From NCBI GenBank assembly GCA_049366695.1, contig JBMNCR010000034.1, positions 1 to 64,000 on the forward strand: 64,000 nt of DNA. The letters run 5' to 3'. The DNA is from JBMNCR01 sp049366695 (GTDB lineage: Bacteria > Bacillota > Clostridia > Eubacteriales > Alkalibacteraceae). Shown piece after piece: positions 27,361 to 35,923 of the stretch; position 1 is the stretch's first letter; the number at the start of each line of letters is the position of its first letter. Both the position numbers and the translations under genes were made by a program. The notes below the pieces were generated by a model that was not told where the DNA came from, did no database searches, and saw only the letters and a list, made by a program, of their open reading frames with translations.

Positions 27361-28662
27361 TTATATTAAAATACCATCAATATAACTGTGATTGATTTTA
27401 TTCAACTTGACAAGCAAAGTCTCATTAACGATATCTTCATCACTATTTACTTTTACTAAAATATAATTTTTTGTATGTCCTTGATAGAAATTATAACCTT
27501 CTTTACACTTTTGTTCAAATAAAACTTCCATATTTTGATTTATAAAACTACAATTATATTCTCTTTCAAGATTTTTTGATAATTCTATTAGCTTTTTACT
27601 CCTATCTTCCTTTATACTTTCAGATACTTGATTCTTCATTTTTGCTGCAGGAGTTCCAACTCTTTTCGAATACTTAAAAACATGTAGCTTGCTAAATCCT
27701 ATATCTTTAATAAAATCATAACTTTCATTATAATTTTCAGTAGTTTCTCCGGGAAATCCAACCATAACATCAGTTGTAATAGCACTTTTAGGAAATATTG
27801 TTTTAATATTACTAATTATATTATTAAAAGTTTTTGCATTATACTTTCTATTCATTTTTATTAATATTTCATTTGATCCACTTTGAAGTGAAATATGAAA
27901 GTGGTCACATAATTTATCAATAGATTTTAATTGTAATATAAATTCTTCTGTTAACAACATAGGCTCCAAAGAACCTAATCTTATGCGTTCTATACCTTCA
28001 ATATTATTTAATTCACATAAAACATCTATCAATTGATATTTACGTAAGTCTCTCCCATACGAAGCTACGTTAATACCAGTAATAACTACTTCTTTATATC
28101 CTTGTTTTACAAGTTCGCTTGCTTCTAATACAATATTTTCAATTTTCCTACTTCTAATAGGCCCCCTAGCGTAAGGAATGATACAGTAAGAACAAAATTG
28201 ATTACAGCCTTCTTGAATTTTAATGTACGCTCTTTTACGATCTTTAACTTTTGTAATTTTCAACTCTTCATATTCTTTTTCTTTCATAATATCTTGAACG
28301 ATATTAATATTGTTTCCTGAAGATTTTACTTTCTCTATTAATTCTACTATTTTATTTCTATCCTTATTTCCCACTATTAAGTCAACTTCTGATATTTGTT
28401 CTAATTCTTTAGGCGCTGTTTGAGCATAACACCCAGTCACAACAATTATAGAATTATTATTTTGTCTTTTAGCTTTCCTAATCATTTGTCTTGATTTTTT
28501 ATCACCAACATTTGTTACTGTACATGTATTAATAATATATACATCAGCATAACCTTTAAAATCTATTATTTTATAGCCTGCTTTCTCAAATAACTCGATC
28601 ATTGCTTCTGTATCATAGGTATTTACTTTACAACCTAATGTATAAAAAGCAGCAGTTTTCAT
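27361..28662 (-). CDS. mtaB: tRNA (t6A37) methylthiotransferase MtaB
   Basis: Radical SAM enzyme that converts t6A37 to ms2t6A37 in tRNAs reading ANN codons. The N-terminal UPF0004 domain has three cluster Cys (TLGCKVNTYDTEAM, NTCTVTNVGD, VTGCYAQ), the radical SAM core has CNQFCSYCIIPYARG (CxxxCxxC near residues 150-160), and a TRAM domain ends the protein. 433 aa, normal. Upstream genes rsmE and prmA also modify the translation machinery. Confidence 0.95.
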   Translation of the reverse strand: MKTAAFYTLGCKVNTYDTEAMIELFEKAGYKIIDFKGYADVYIINTCTVTNVGDKKSRQMIRKAKRQNNNSIIVVTGCYAQTAPKELEQISEVDLIVGNKDRNKIVELIEKVKSSGNNINIVQDIMKEKEYEELKITKVKDRKRAYIKIQEGCNQFCSYCIIPYARGPIRSRKIENIVLEASELVKQGYKEVVITGINVASYGRDLRKYQLIDVLCELNNIEGIERIRLGSLEPMLLTEEFILQLKSIDKLCDHFHISLQSGSNEILIKMNRKYNAKTFNNIISNIKTIFPKSAITTDVMVGFPGETTENYNESYDFIKDIGFSKLHVFKYSKRVGTPAAKMKNQVSESIKEDRSKKLIELSKNLEREYNCSFINQNMEVLFEQKCKEGYNFYQGHTKNYILVKVNSDEDIVNETLLVKLNKINHSYIDGILI

Positions 28663-28694
28663 TCTTATATAAACCTCCCTAAAAAATCTTCTCT

Positions 28695-29426
28695 CTACAT
28701 TTCATAATGATACATTAACATAGAAACAAGACTTATACCAGCCGTTTCTGTCCTTAATATCCTCTCTCCTAACGAAATAGATATTCCACCTATTGATGTT
28801 ATTAGTTCGTGTTCTTTTTCAGTTATTCCGCCCTCTGGACCTATAAGAATTCCTATTTTTTTAGGTGTTAAATTATTAGCTAGAACTTCCTTTATTTTTT
28901 GTTTCTTTTCATCTTCATATGCTATTATATTCAATTGGTTATTTTTCATCTCTATTGGCAAATCATTAATATGCATTACATTATTAACTTTTGGAATGAT
29001 TCCTCTTTTTGATTGCTTGGCAGCTTCTTCAGAAATCTTTTGCCATCTTTCTATTTTTTTATTACTTTTTTTTTCAATTTCTACCACTGTTCTATGCATA
29101 ATGATTGGATGTATATTTTTCACTCCTAATTCTACCGCTTTTTGAACTATTAAATCCATTTTTTGCCCTTTGGGTATACCTTGATATAAACTCACTTCAA
29201 TTGTAGGTTCTGATTTATTTTGATATTGTCGTAAGATTTTAACGCCGACATTAGTTTTATTTATTTCAATAATTTCTCCAATATACTCACTACATTTACC
29301 ATCGCTTAGCTCGATTTTTTCACCAGTCTTCATTCTCAATGATTTATTTATATGTTTATGATTTTCCCCATCTAAGTGAACTATACCATCACTTATTTCT
29401 TCGTCAATTACAAAAAATCTATTCAT
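28695..29426 (-). CDS. rsmE: 16S rRNA (uracil(1498)-N3)-methyltransferase RsmE
   Basis: SPOUT methyltransferase acting on U1498 of 16S rRNA. An N-terminal PUA-like domain (1-70) is followed by the knotted SAM site with IGILIGPEGGITEKEHEL and SLGERILRTETAG, both characteristic. 243 aa from the start at 29426, which lies four bases after the prmA stop behind AAGGAATAA; the in-frame upstream extension overlaps prmA and is unlikely. Confidence 0.95.
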   Translation of the reverse strand: MNRFFVIDEEISDGIVHLDGENHKHINKSLRMKTGEKIELSDGKCSEYIGEIIEINKTNVGVKILRQYQNKSEPTIEVSLYQGIPKGQKMDLIVQKAVELGVKNIHPIIMHRTVVEIEKKSNKKIERWQKISEEAAKQSKRGIIPKVNNVMHINDLPIEMKNNQLNIIAYEDEKKQKIKEVLANNLTPKKIGILIGPEGGITEKEHELITSIGGISISLGERILRTETAGISLVSMLMYHYEM

Positions 29427-29430
29427 CTGT

Positions 29431-30372
29431 TTATTCCTTATTCTGGGCAACTATAGAAGCCCATTCACCAAATCGTTTTATCTCAACTATTTGAAATCCT
29501 TGTGAAGTAATGTGATTTGCTACCCTATCAATTTTTTCTAATATTATCCCTGAAGAAATAAAAATACCACCATCTTTTAGATACGGTTTAATTTGTGTAG
29601 TCAAATTAATAATTACTTCTGCTAAAATATTAGCAATTATCACATCAGCTTTTTCGTGAACTACATCTAATAGATCGCCTTCTCTTATTTCAATAATATT
29701 TTCCATATGATTTTTTTCCACATTTTCTTTTGCAACCTTTACGGCCATAGAATCTAGATCAACTGCAATTACTTTTTCACAATTCAGCTTCCCAGCAGTT
29801 AACGCAAGGATTCCTGAACCACACCCTATATCAATTACAATATCTCCTTTTCTTACATGCTGTTCTAAACATTCAATACATAATTGAGTAGTCTCATGAA
29901 GACCTGAACCAAAAGCCATTCCAGGATCAATTTCAATTATTATTTCGTCTGTCTTCTTAAAATAATTCTCCCATGTAGGTTTTATTACAAAGTTATTCCC
30001 AACCTTTAATGGTTTATAATACTTTTTCCACGAATTAGACCAGTCTTCTTGATTTATCTCAGCGATAGTCAGTTCACAGCTACCCGGATCTAATCCACAT
30101 GAAGGAAGAGTTTTTATTCTATCTAAAATATTAAACATTACCTCTTTATTATCATCTGTTTCATTTATATAACCTTTGATTATTGATATCTCAGGATCAA
30201 CCTCTAATAAGTTTTCATCATAATAGTCCCACAATATGTCCTTATCTCTCATAATCAATACATCGTTAGGAGACTCAATAACAACTCCTTCAATGCCTGA
30301 TTCATAAAATATATTTGAAATCGCTTCTTCTGCTTCAGGAGTAGTTTTTATTTGTATTTCTATCCATTTCAT
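29431..30372 (-). CDS. prmA: Ribosomal protein L11 methyltransferase
   Basis: Trimethylates lysines and the N-terminus of L11. The N-terminal recognition domain (1-100) opens MKWIEIQIKTTPEAEEAISN; the SAM domain has DPGMAFGSGLHETTQLCIE, VIDIGCGSGILALTAGKL and ADVIIANILAEVI, the PrmA signature. 313 aa is standard. First gene of prmA-rsmE-mtaB. Confidence 0.95.
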   Translation of the reverse strand: MKWIEIQIKTTPEAEEAISNIFYESGIEGVVIESPNDVLIMRDKDILWDYYDENLLEVDPEISIIKGYINETDDNKEVMFNILDRIKTLPSCGLDPGSCELTIAEINQEDWSNSWKKYYKPLKVGNNFVIKPTWENYFKKTDEIIIEIDPGMAFGSGLHETTQLCIECLEQHVRKGDIVIDIGCGSGILALTAGKLNCEKVIAVDLDSMAVKVAKENVEKNHMENIIEIREGDLLDVVHEKADVIIANILAEVIINLTTQIKPYLKDGGIFISSGIILEKIDRVANHITSQGFQIVEIKRFGEWASIVAQNKE

Positions 30373-30431
30373 ACTAGTTACCTCCTAACTTTTAAATAAT
30401 ATAGTTATTATATAGAATGGCATAAAACAAA

Positions 30432-30458
30432 GCAAGTTTTCTTGTTCTTTTAACTTGC
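30432..30458 (-). terminator. Probable terminator downstream of the TraX-like gene
   Basis: GCAAGTT (30432-30438) pairs with AACTTGC (30452-30458); on the minus strand it is followed by TTTGTTTTA. It lies 56 bases beyond the TraX-like gene and before prmA. Confidence 0.6.
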
Positions 30459-30513
30459 AACAGATTTGTATGGTATATTAAATTAGCAAAATGTACATTA
30501 TTTTTCATCTTTT

Positions 30514-31209
30514 TTAATAAATCACATAATATAATAAGACAATAATAGTTATATGAGCAGGATAGAAGGAATAAAAAAAATACTTTGGTAATTTTATAGA
30601 TAATTTATTTTCTAAATCCAACAATGGCAAAGCAAATGCACAATAGATTTGAGGATGTAGAATACTATAATAAAAAGGTATATCTAAAGGCACATATATA
30701 AATAATGCATAAATTATTGTAACAACTATAACACCTAAATTACGAAATAATTTTTTTTCTTCAAAAATATAAAAAACTAATATCATGACAATTCCATAAG
30801 TACTATAATCAAACTCTATAGGTGTAAACCAGCTTGCTACTTCAGGTAATATCATAATTATAATACTAATAATATAATTTTTTTGATTATAATAATATAA
30901 AGATAACAAAGCAAATACAAATGTAAACAAAACATTCATATAAAAATAATTTCCTACTAAAATATTAGAGAAAAATGCATACGGCACTTGGGTTACAAAA
31001 GCAAAAAATATCATCCTTAACATATATTTTTTTGTGTTAGAAGTTCTAATAAACCCTTTAGCAATATAAAAAGCAAATATTGGAAATGCTATTCTTCCTA
31101 TTATCCTAAATATAATAATATTACTAAAAAACACAGCCCCAATATGATCAATTAACATGGTAATTGCTGCAATTAGCTTTAAAAAATCATTTCTAGAAAT
31201 TTTTTTCAT
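30514..31209 (-). CDS. TraX-family membrane protein, 231 aa
   Basis: Begins MKKISRNDFLKLIAAITMLI then DHIGAVFF, the TraX signature at the start of a polytopic membrane protein; about seven to eight hydrophobic helices follow. TraX of F plasmid is needed for N-acetylation of pilin, and the family belongs to the acyltransferase-3-like group; chromosomal clostridial members have no known substrate. No conjugation genes are nearby, so this is not evidence of a mobile element. Confidence 0.85.
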   Translation of the reverse strand: MKKISRNDFLKLIAAITMLIDHIGAVFFSNIIIFRIIGRIAFPIFAFYIAKGFIRTSNTKKYMLRMIFFAFVTQVPYAFFSNILVGNYFYMNVLFTFVFALLSLYYYNQKNYIISIIIMILPEVASWFTPIEFDYSTYGIVMILVFYIFEEKKLFRNLGVIVVTIIYALFIYVPLDIPFYYSILHPQIYCAFALPLLDLENKLSIKLPKYFFYSFYPAHITIIVLLYYVIY

Positions 31210-31325
31210 TTAATTTTTTCCTCTTTTTTAATAATAAGTATACAATATTTATTATTAAAAATCCATCTTCTAATAAAATAGTTTTTATCAATATTTATTT
31301 TTGTTATATTAATATATTTTAATTC

Positions 31326-31361
31326 TAATATTAATATTATTAATATTAATATTAATATATT
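31326..31361. repeat. ATTAAT-type palindromic simple repeat in a divergent promoter region
   Basis: About 36 bases built from repeated TAATAT/ATTAAT units, able to pair with themselves in several registers. It lies between the divergent TraX-like and DUF2089 genes. A TTGACT at 31374-31379 downstream may be the -35 of the DUF2089 operon. It could be an operator or just low-complexity sequence. Confidence 0.4.
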
Positions 31362-31430
31362 TAATTAAACCCTTGACTTTATTATATGTGGATGCTACCA
31401 TAAAAGTATAATAGCAAACAGGAGGCATTT

Positions 31431-31817
31431 ATGAAACATTATAAAATACCTAGTGAATGTCCTATATGCAACAACCAATTAACTGTAAATGGACTGTACT
31501 GCAATCATTGTAATACAAAACTAGAAGGAAATTTTACCACTTGTAAATTTTGTCGTTTACCTCAAGAACAATTAGATTTTTTAGAAACTTTTATCAAGTG
31601 TAGAGGTAATATAAAAGACGTCGAAAAAGAATTAAATATTTCTTATCCAACTGTACGAAGTCGCTTAGACGAACTTATAGAAACTTTAGGATACAAAGTT
31701 GAACATTACGTAGACGCTAGCAAAATAGACGAACGGAGAAGCAATATATTAAACAAAGTTGAAAAGGGTGAGCTTTCTGCAACTGAGGCTACTCTTCAAC
31801 TTAAAAAACTAAAATAA
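31431..31817 (+). CDS. DUF2089 protein (zinc ribbon plus helix-turn-helix), 128 aa
   Basis: The N-terminus has four CxxC-type pairs (CPICNNQL, CNHCNTKL, CKFCRLP), giving a zinc ribbon; residues 42-85 (LDFLETFIKCRGNIKDVEKE then YPTVRSRLDELIETLGY) form a sigma-like helix-turn-helix. This is the DUF2089 architecture, assumed to be a transcription factor. The C-terminus has a short repeat-like helix (ILNKVEKGELSATEATLQLK) shared in style with the next protein. First gene of a four-gene plus-strand operon; AGGAGG site. It may regulate that operon. Confidence 0.88.
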   Translation: MKHYKIPSECPICNNQLTVNGLYCNHCNTKLEGNFTTCKFCRLPQEQLDFLETFIKCRGNIKDVEKELNISYPTVRSRLDELIETLGYKVEHYVDASKIDERRSNILNKVEKGELSATEATLQLKKLK

Positions 31818-31835
31818 TAAAAGGAGTGATATAAT

Positions 31836-32246
31836 ATGAGTAATGAAAAATTAAAAATTCTTGAAATGGTTCAATCTGGAAAAATATCTAATGAAGAGGC
31901 ATTAAATTTATTAAATGCACTTGAAAATCCTAAAGATTTATCTAAAAAAAACAATACAAATGTAACCAACCGATTTTTAAGAGTACGTGTTAATGGTAGC
32001 ACAAGTGTTAAAAAAGTAGATGTAAATATTCCGCTCAGTCTTTTACAGGTAGCATCTAGTTTTATGCATATGATTCCCAAACAAGCTCAAGATCAAATGA
32101 AAGAAAAAGGTATTGATTTGACTACAATAGATTTTGATGAATTACTTGATTTAATTGATCAAGGATTAACTGATGGTAAATTAGTTGATGTGGAAATAGA
32201 TGATGAAAAAGAAGGAGAAATTCAGGTAGAGGTTTATGTGGATTAA
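31836..32246 (+). CDS. YvlB/LiaX-like protein with N-terminal SHOCT-like helix pair, 136 aa
   Basis: Starts with LKILEMVQSGKISNEEALNL, the short helical motif that opens YvlB/LiaX-type envelope-stress proteins, followed by a compact beta-rich part (RFLRVRVNGSTSVKKVDVNI) and an acidic tail. It lacks the long DUF4097 beta helix of full YvlB, so it is a short version. Second gene of the DUF2089 operon, whose last gene is YvlD-like, which supports a link to envelope stress by analogy with the Bacillus yvl operon. Confidence 0.75.
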   Translation: MSNEKLKILEMVQSGKISNEEALNLLNALENPKDLSKKNNTNVTNRFLRVRVNGSTSVKKVDVNIPLSLLQVASSFMHMIPKQAQDQMKEKGIDLTTIDFDELLDLIDQGLTDGKLVDVEIDDEKEGEIQVEVYVD

Positions 32247-32547
32247 TAGAGGAAATTTTATTAAGTATAGTATGAGGAAAGGTAATTTCTCCTTTTCCTT
32301 TCCTCTGTCAATATTTGTTTTTAATGATTTAATTGATGCAATAGATGACGTAGTCATAATAATAAATTCCTTTACGCATTATGCTAGAAAAATCAATATA
32401 TTTAATTCAGAAAATAATTATTTTTTATTTATACGTAATGTGATTTCTGCATTAAAAATACTTTTTATAATTTTAAAAGATCTAGAAAATTGCAAATTAG
32501 CAGAAATTGATATAGAAGATATGTACATTAGTTTAGAAGTATTTTAA
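32236..32547 (+). CDS. Hypothetical protein, 103 aa
   Basis: Family not recognised. It overlaps the preceding gene by 11 bases. A later in-frame ATG (MRKGNFSFSF, at 32272) is an alternative start. The centre is moderately hydrophobic (SFPLSIFVFNDLIDAIDDVV; LFIRNVISALKILFIILKDL) and the end acidic. The position inside the DUF2089-YvlB-YvlD operon suggests a shared role. Confidence 0.65.
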   Translation: MWINRGNFIKYSMRKGNFSFSFPLSIFVFNDLIDAIDDVVIIINSFTHYARKINIFNSENNYFLFIRNVISALKILFIILKDLENCKLAEIDIEDMYISLEVF

Positions 32548-32556
32548 GGAGCTGTT

Positions 32557-32901
32557 ATGAAAAAAACAATTTTAAAACTATTTATTAATATTTTAGCTTT
32601 TTTTATAAGTGTTCATTTATTTGAAAGCATTTATTTGGACAATTTAAATACCTTGATTATTTCTGGTGTGGTATTATGGTTGGTAAATCTAATTATACGT
32701 CCAATTCTATTATTGATATCATTACCCATTAATTTACTTACCATGGGATTATTTAGCATAATAATCAATACGTGGATGATTCTTATAACTGATACCTTAT
32801 TAAAAGGAATAAAAATTCCAAATTTTTGGATAGCATTGTTTATATCACTTTTTATTTCGGTCGGAAATATCTATATAAATAATAGTTATAAAAATAAGTA
32901 A
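32557..32901 (+). CDS. YvlD-like membrane protein (phage-holin-family DUF), 114 aa
   Basis: Four membrane helices (about residues 5-23, 31-47, 48-70, 85-106) with the conserved NLIIRPILLLISLPINLLTM loop, where the NxxxRPxLxxxxLPxNxLTxG pattern defines the YvlD family. Despite the database name it is not a lysis holin; Bacillus yvlD belongs to a cell-envelope stress operon. Last gene of the operon; AAGGAG site. Confidence 0.88.
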   Translation: MKKTILKLFINILAFFISVHLFESIYLDNLNTLIISGVVLWLVNLIIRPILLLISLPINLLTMGLFSIIINTWMILITDTLLKGIKIPNFWIALFISLFISVGNIYINNSYKNK

Positions 32902-32907
32902 GTAGCA

Positions 32908-32936
32908 TTTACTTTTCACTTTTTCAGTGTTATAAT
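32908..32936 (+). promoter_or_regulatory. Sigma-A promoter of the glycine-riboswitch transcript
   Basis: TTTACT (32908-32913) and TATAAT (32931-32936) are separated by exactly 17 bases and lie a few bases upstream of the riboswitch. Confidence 0.7.
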
Positions 32937-32950
32937 GAAAAAAATTTAAT

Positions 32951-33136
32951 AGAGCTGAATGAAGGTGACGGAAGTTATCAACCGTTATTGGACAGAACTC
33001 TGGAGAGACTTGTTTAAGCACCGAAGGGGATAGAGCCTTTTTAAAAGGATAAAACTCTCAGGTAAAAGTACAGAGATTATATATTAGAATATTATATTCT
33101 TTTATTCTCTGAGACTTTTATTGTCTCATTTTTTTA
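32951..33136 (+). promoter_or_regulatory. Glycine riboswitch (single recognisable aptamer) with terminator
   Basis: CTCTGGAGAGACT (from 32998), GCACCGAAGGGG, and AACTCTCAGGTAAAAGTACAGAG (ending 33075) are the conserved core of the glycine aptamer; CTCTG pairs with CAGAG in P1. The sequence before it (32951-32990) is not a full aptamer and may be the degenerate ghost aptamer of single-type riboswitches. Downstream, CTCTGAGAC can pair with CAGAG as an alternative to the terminator TGAGAC/GTCTCA (33110-33128) plus T-run, so glycine probably relieves or imposes termination. The regulated genes are an ACT-domain protein and a UPF0210 protein. Confidence 0.88.
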
Positions 33137-33235
33137 TATAATTTATTATTAATATCTATTTCATAGTTTTTAGGGTACTATATAAAAGAAATACTACGAA
33201 AAAAGAAGTACTATAACAATATGGAGGTGTATATA

Positions 33236-33505
33236 TTGAAAGGAATCGTAACAGTTGTAGGAAGAGATAAAGTAGGTATCATCTATGGTATTTCAAAAAT
33301 ATTAAATGAAAAAAATGTCAATATTGAAGATATAAGCCAAACTATTTTACAAGATTATTTTACAATGATGATGCTGGTTAATCTTAAAAATTTGAAATGC
33401 GATTTTAATGAACTAAAGAATACTCTTGACTCATTTGGAAAAGAAATAGAATTATCAGTAAAGATCCAAAGAGAAGAAATTTTTAATTCTATGCATAATA
33501 TTTAG
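33236..33505 (+). CDS. ACT-domain protein (UPF0237), 89 aa
   Basis: A single ACT domain fills the protein: GIVTVVGRDKVGIIYGISKI then NVNIEDISQTILQDYFTMMM. ACT domains bind amino acids; this stand-alone family pairs with UPF0210 genes across bacteria and archaea, function unknown. The start is the TTG at 33236, six bases after GGAGGTG; the ATG at 33221 overlaps that site. The glycine riboswitch upstream suggests glycine or a related amino acid as the signal. Confidence 0.88.
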   Translation: MKGIVTVVGRDKVGIIYGISKILNEKNVNIEDISQTILQDYFTMMMLVNLKNLKCDFNELKNTLDSFGKEIELSVKIQREEIFNSMHNI

Positions 33506-33515
33506 GAGGATTTGT

Positions 33516-34883
33516 ATGACTCTTTATAACAATATCAATAATGTATTTGAAACAATTAGAATGATTGAAGAAGAAAAACTAGATATTCGAACTATTACTT
33601 TGGGCATATCATTAATGGATTGTATTGATTCTTCAGGACAGAATTCAAGAAAAAAAATATACGAAAAAATAACAACCTATGCCAAAAATCTTGTAAGTAT
33701 TGGAGAAAGTATTGAAGATGAATTCGGTATTCCTATAATAAATAAACGAATAGCTATTACACCTATTTCTATTATTGCTTCAGCTTCACAAGATAAGAAT
33801 TATGTAGAATATGCTAAATTATTAGACAAAGCAGCCAAAGAAGTTGGTGTTAACTTCATCGGAGGTTTTTCATCATTAGTCCAAAAAGGAATGTCAAAAG
33901 GAGATAAGATACTTATAGAATCAATCCCAGAAGCCTTAAGTATAACCGAAAGAGTTTGTTCCTCTGTAAATATCGCCAGTACAAAGGCAGGTATTAATAT
34001 GGATGCAATTAAGCTTATGGGCAAAATAATAAAGGATACTGCTTATTTAACCAGAAATGATGCTTCAATAGGATGTGCTAAACTAGTGGTATTTGCAAAT
34101 TCTGTAGATGATAACCCATTTATGGCAGGAGCTTATCATGGCATTGGAGAAGCAGAAGCTGTAATTAATGTAGGTGTTAGTGGACCTGGAGTAGTAAAGT
34201 GTGCATTAGAAAAGGTTAAGGGTGAACCTCTAGATATTGTAGCCGAAAACATCAAAAAAACTGCCTTTAAAATAACTAGAGCTGGAGAACTCGTCGGAAA
34301 AGAAGTATCAAAAAGAATAGGGGTTCCATTTGGAATATTAGATCTATCTTTGGCTCCTACCCCAGAAATAGGAGATAGTGTAGCAAGAATACTTGAAGAA
34401 ATAGGTTTAGAAACCTGTGGGACTCATGGAACCACAGCAGCTCTTGCAATGTTAAATGATGCTGTTAAAAAAGGTGGTATTATGGCATCGTCATCAGTTG
34501 GAGGATTAAGCGGTGCATTTATACCTGTTAGCGAAGATGAAGGTATGATTAATGCGGTAAAAAACGGAGCACTGACCTTTGATAAATTAGAAGCTATGAC
34601 TAGTGTTTGTTCAGTAGGATTAGATATGATTGCAATCCCGGGAAATACTAAAGAATCAACAATTTCTGCAATTATTGCAGATGAGGCTGCGATAGGAGTA
34701 ATTAATAATAAAACAACAGCTGTTCGTGTGATTCCAGTATATGGAAAAGACGTAGGGGATACTGTAGAATTTGGTGGATTATTAGGATATGCGCCTATTA
34801 TGCCAGTTAACCAATTTAGCTCTGAAAATTTTATTAATCGAGGTGGCAGGATACCTGCTCCAATTCATAGTTTTAAAAACTAA
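33516..34883 (+). CDS. UPF0210 (DUF711, PFL-family) protein, 455 aa
   Basis: Full-length UPF0210 protein, opening with IRTITLGISLMDCIDSSGQN and carrying GGFSSLVQKGMSKGD, MAGAYHGIGEAEAVINVGVS and TCGTHGTTAALAMLNDAVKK. The fold is related to pyruvate formate-lyase-like barrels, but the glycyl-radical motif is not evident, so PFL activity should not be assumed. It follows the ACT gene by ten bases and is always paired with it in relatives. Regulated by the glycine riboswitch. Function unknown. Confidence 0.9.
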   Translation: MTLYNNINNVFETIRMIEEEKLDIRTITLGISLMDCIDSSGQNSRKKIYEKITTYAKNLVSIGESIEDEFGIPIINKRIAITPISIIASASQDKNYVEYAKLLDKAAKEVGVNFIGGFSSLVQKGMSKGDKILIESIPEALSITERVCSSVNIASTKAGINMDAIKLMGKIIKDTAYLTRNDASIGCAKLVVFANSVDDNPFMAGAYHGIGEAEAVINVGVSGPGVVKCALEKVKGEPLDIVAENIKKTAFKITRAGELVGKEVSKRIGVPFGILDLSLAPTPEIGDSVARILEEIGLETCGTHGTTAALAMLNDAVKKGGIMASSSVGGLSGAFIPVSEDEGMINAVKNGALTFDKLEAMTSVCSVGLDMIAIPGNTKESTISAIIADEAAIGVINNKTTAVRVIPVYGKDVGDTVEFGGLLGYAPIMPVNQFSSENFINRGGRIPAPIHSFKN

Positions 34884-34947
34884 GGTGATGGTATATCTGA
34901 ACGCAAAAATTCCTCATTACGTTAAATATAAAATACCCCAACAATAT

Positions 34948-34985
34948 AATTGAGTACCGATATATTTCAGTACTCAATTTGAATT
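34948..34985 (+). terminator. Terminator between UPF0210 and recX (convergent)
   Basis: A perfect 10-bp stem AATTGAGTAC (34948-34957) with GTACTCAATT (34970-34979), followed by TTGAATTTTTATT. recX is convergent, so it may act in both directions. Confidence 0.8.
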
Positions 34986-34989
34986 TTTA

Positions 34990-35784
34990 TTATTCATAAT
35001 CATTAAAGAAGACATTTATAATATCTACATCATATCCTTTTCTATATAAAGCTTGCATAGTTCTATGTTTTGCCTCTCTAGAAACGTAACCTTTTTTTTT
35101 ATATTTTGTTAAATATGTATCTGCTATCTTTTTAAATCGTTCATTAAATTCATCCGAAAAATTTTTCTCTTCAATCAACTCTCGTATAAGAAGATTTACA
35201 TGTTCATAATTATACCCTTTTCGTAAGCAACTTTCGTTTATTTTCCTAACTTTATCTCTATAAGGAAGATTCATATTTTTTTTATTCATTTTAATTATAT
35301 CTTTACTAATCAGTTCTAACTCTTTCTCAAATGGATAATTTTTATGAATCATATCTAATACTCTATCATTATCAAATCCTTTATCTATTAACTTATATTG
35401 TATTCTTTTCCTACTATATCCAGCATTCATTTTGTCTTTTATATATGCATTAATATAATCATGATCATCAATATAACTATAATTTTTAAGTTTTTCTATT
35501 GTATAATCAATGGTATCATTGCTAAATTGTTTATTAGATAAATATTCCCGCACTTCACATTCAGTTCTCATTTTATAGCTTAAATATCTTAGTGAAAAAT
35601 TAAAAGCTTTCTTGTATGAAGATTCCATACTTATACTCAGAAGTTGTTTATCTTCGATTTCTTTTCCTAATACAAGTTTATGGGTATATATCAATTCCTC
35701 ATCCACTGAACATAAAAATTTCCCATCAATATAGATATTATAAATTTTTTTGTTCTTTTGTGGAATTATGGAAGTAATTTTCAT
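34990..35784 (-). CDS. recX: RecX-family regulatory protein
   Basis: RecX inhibits or modulates RecA filaments. Three-helix RecX repeats are visible, for example ALRYLSYKMRTECEVREYLS-like SLRYLSYKMRTECEVREYLS and YINAYIKDKMNAGYSRKRIQ, and again near residues 195-260. 264 aa from the ATG at 35784 behind ATAGGTG, longer than proteobacterial RecX and like the Gram-positive form with an N-terminal domain. It stands alone. Confidence 0.88.
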   Translation of the reverse strand: MKITSIIPQKNKKIYNIYIDGKFLCSVDEELIYTHKLVLGKEIEDKQLLSISMESSYKKAFNFSLRYLSYKMRTECEVREYLSNKQFSNDTIDYTIEKLKNYSYIDDHDYINAYIKDKMNAGYSRKRIQYKLIDKGFDNDRVLDMIHKNYPFEKELELISKDIIKMNKKNMNLPYRDKVRKINESCLRKGYNYEHVNLLIRELIEEKNFSDEFNERFKKIADTYLTKYKKKGYVSREAKHRTMQALYRKGYDVDIINVFFNDYE

Positions 35785-35923
35785 GCTTTCACCTATCTCT
35801 TTCAATCAAATAATTATAAGTGATATTTTAACTTCTGTGGAAAATTAACTTGTCAATTAAATCATTTAATAATTTATTTAGTCGATTATTACAAAGATTT
35901 TTAAAATCAATAATCAAATACTA

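Noticed and set aside
30514..31209. TraX-like gene as sign of a conjugative element
   Set aside because: No other transfer, relaxase or integrase genes in the window; chromosomal TraX-family genes are common in clostridia.
32557..32901. Phage holin as sign of a prophage
   Set aside because: The sequence is YvlD-like and sits in a DUF2089/YvlB-like operon; no phage genes are nearby.
33516..34883. Pyruvate formate-lyase
   Set aside because: UPF0210 is only a distant PFL-like fold; I do not see the glycyl-radical motif.
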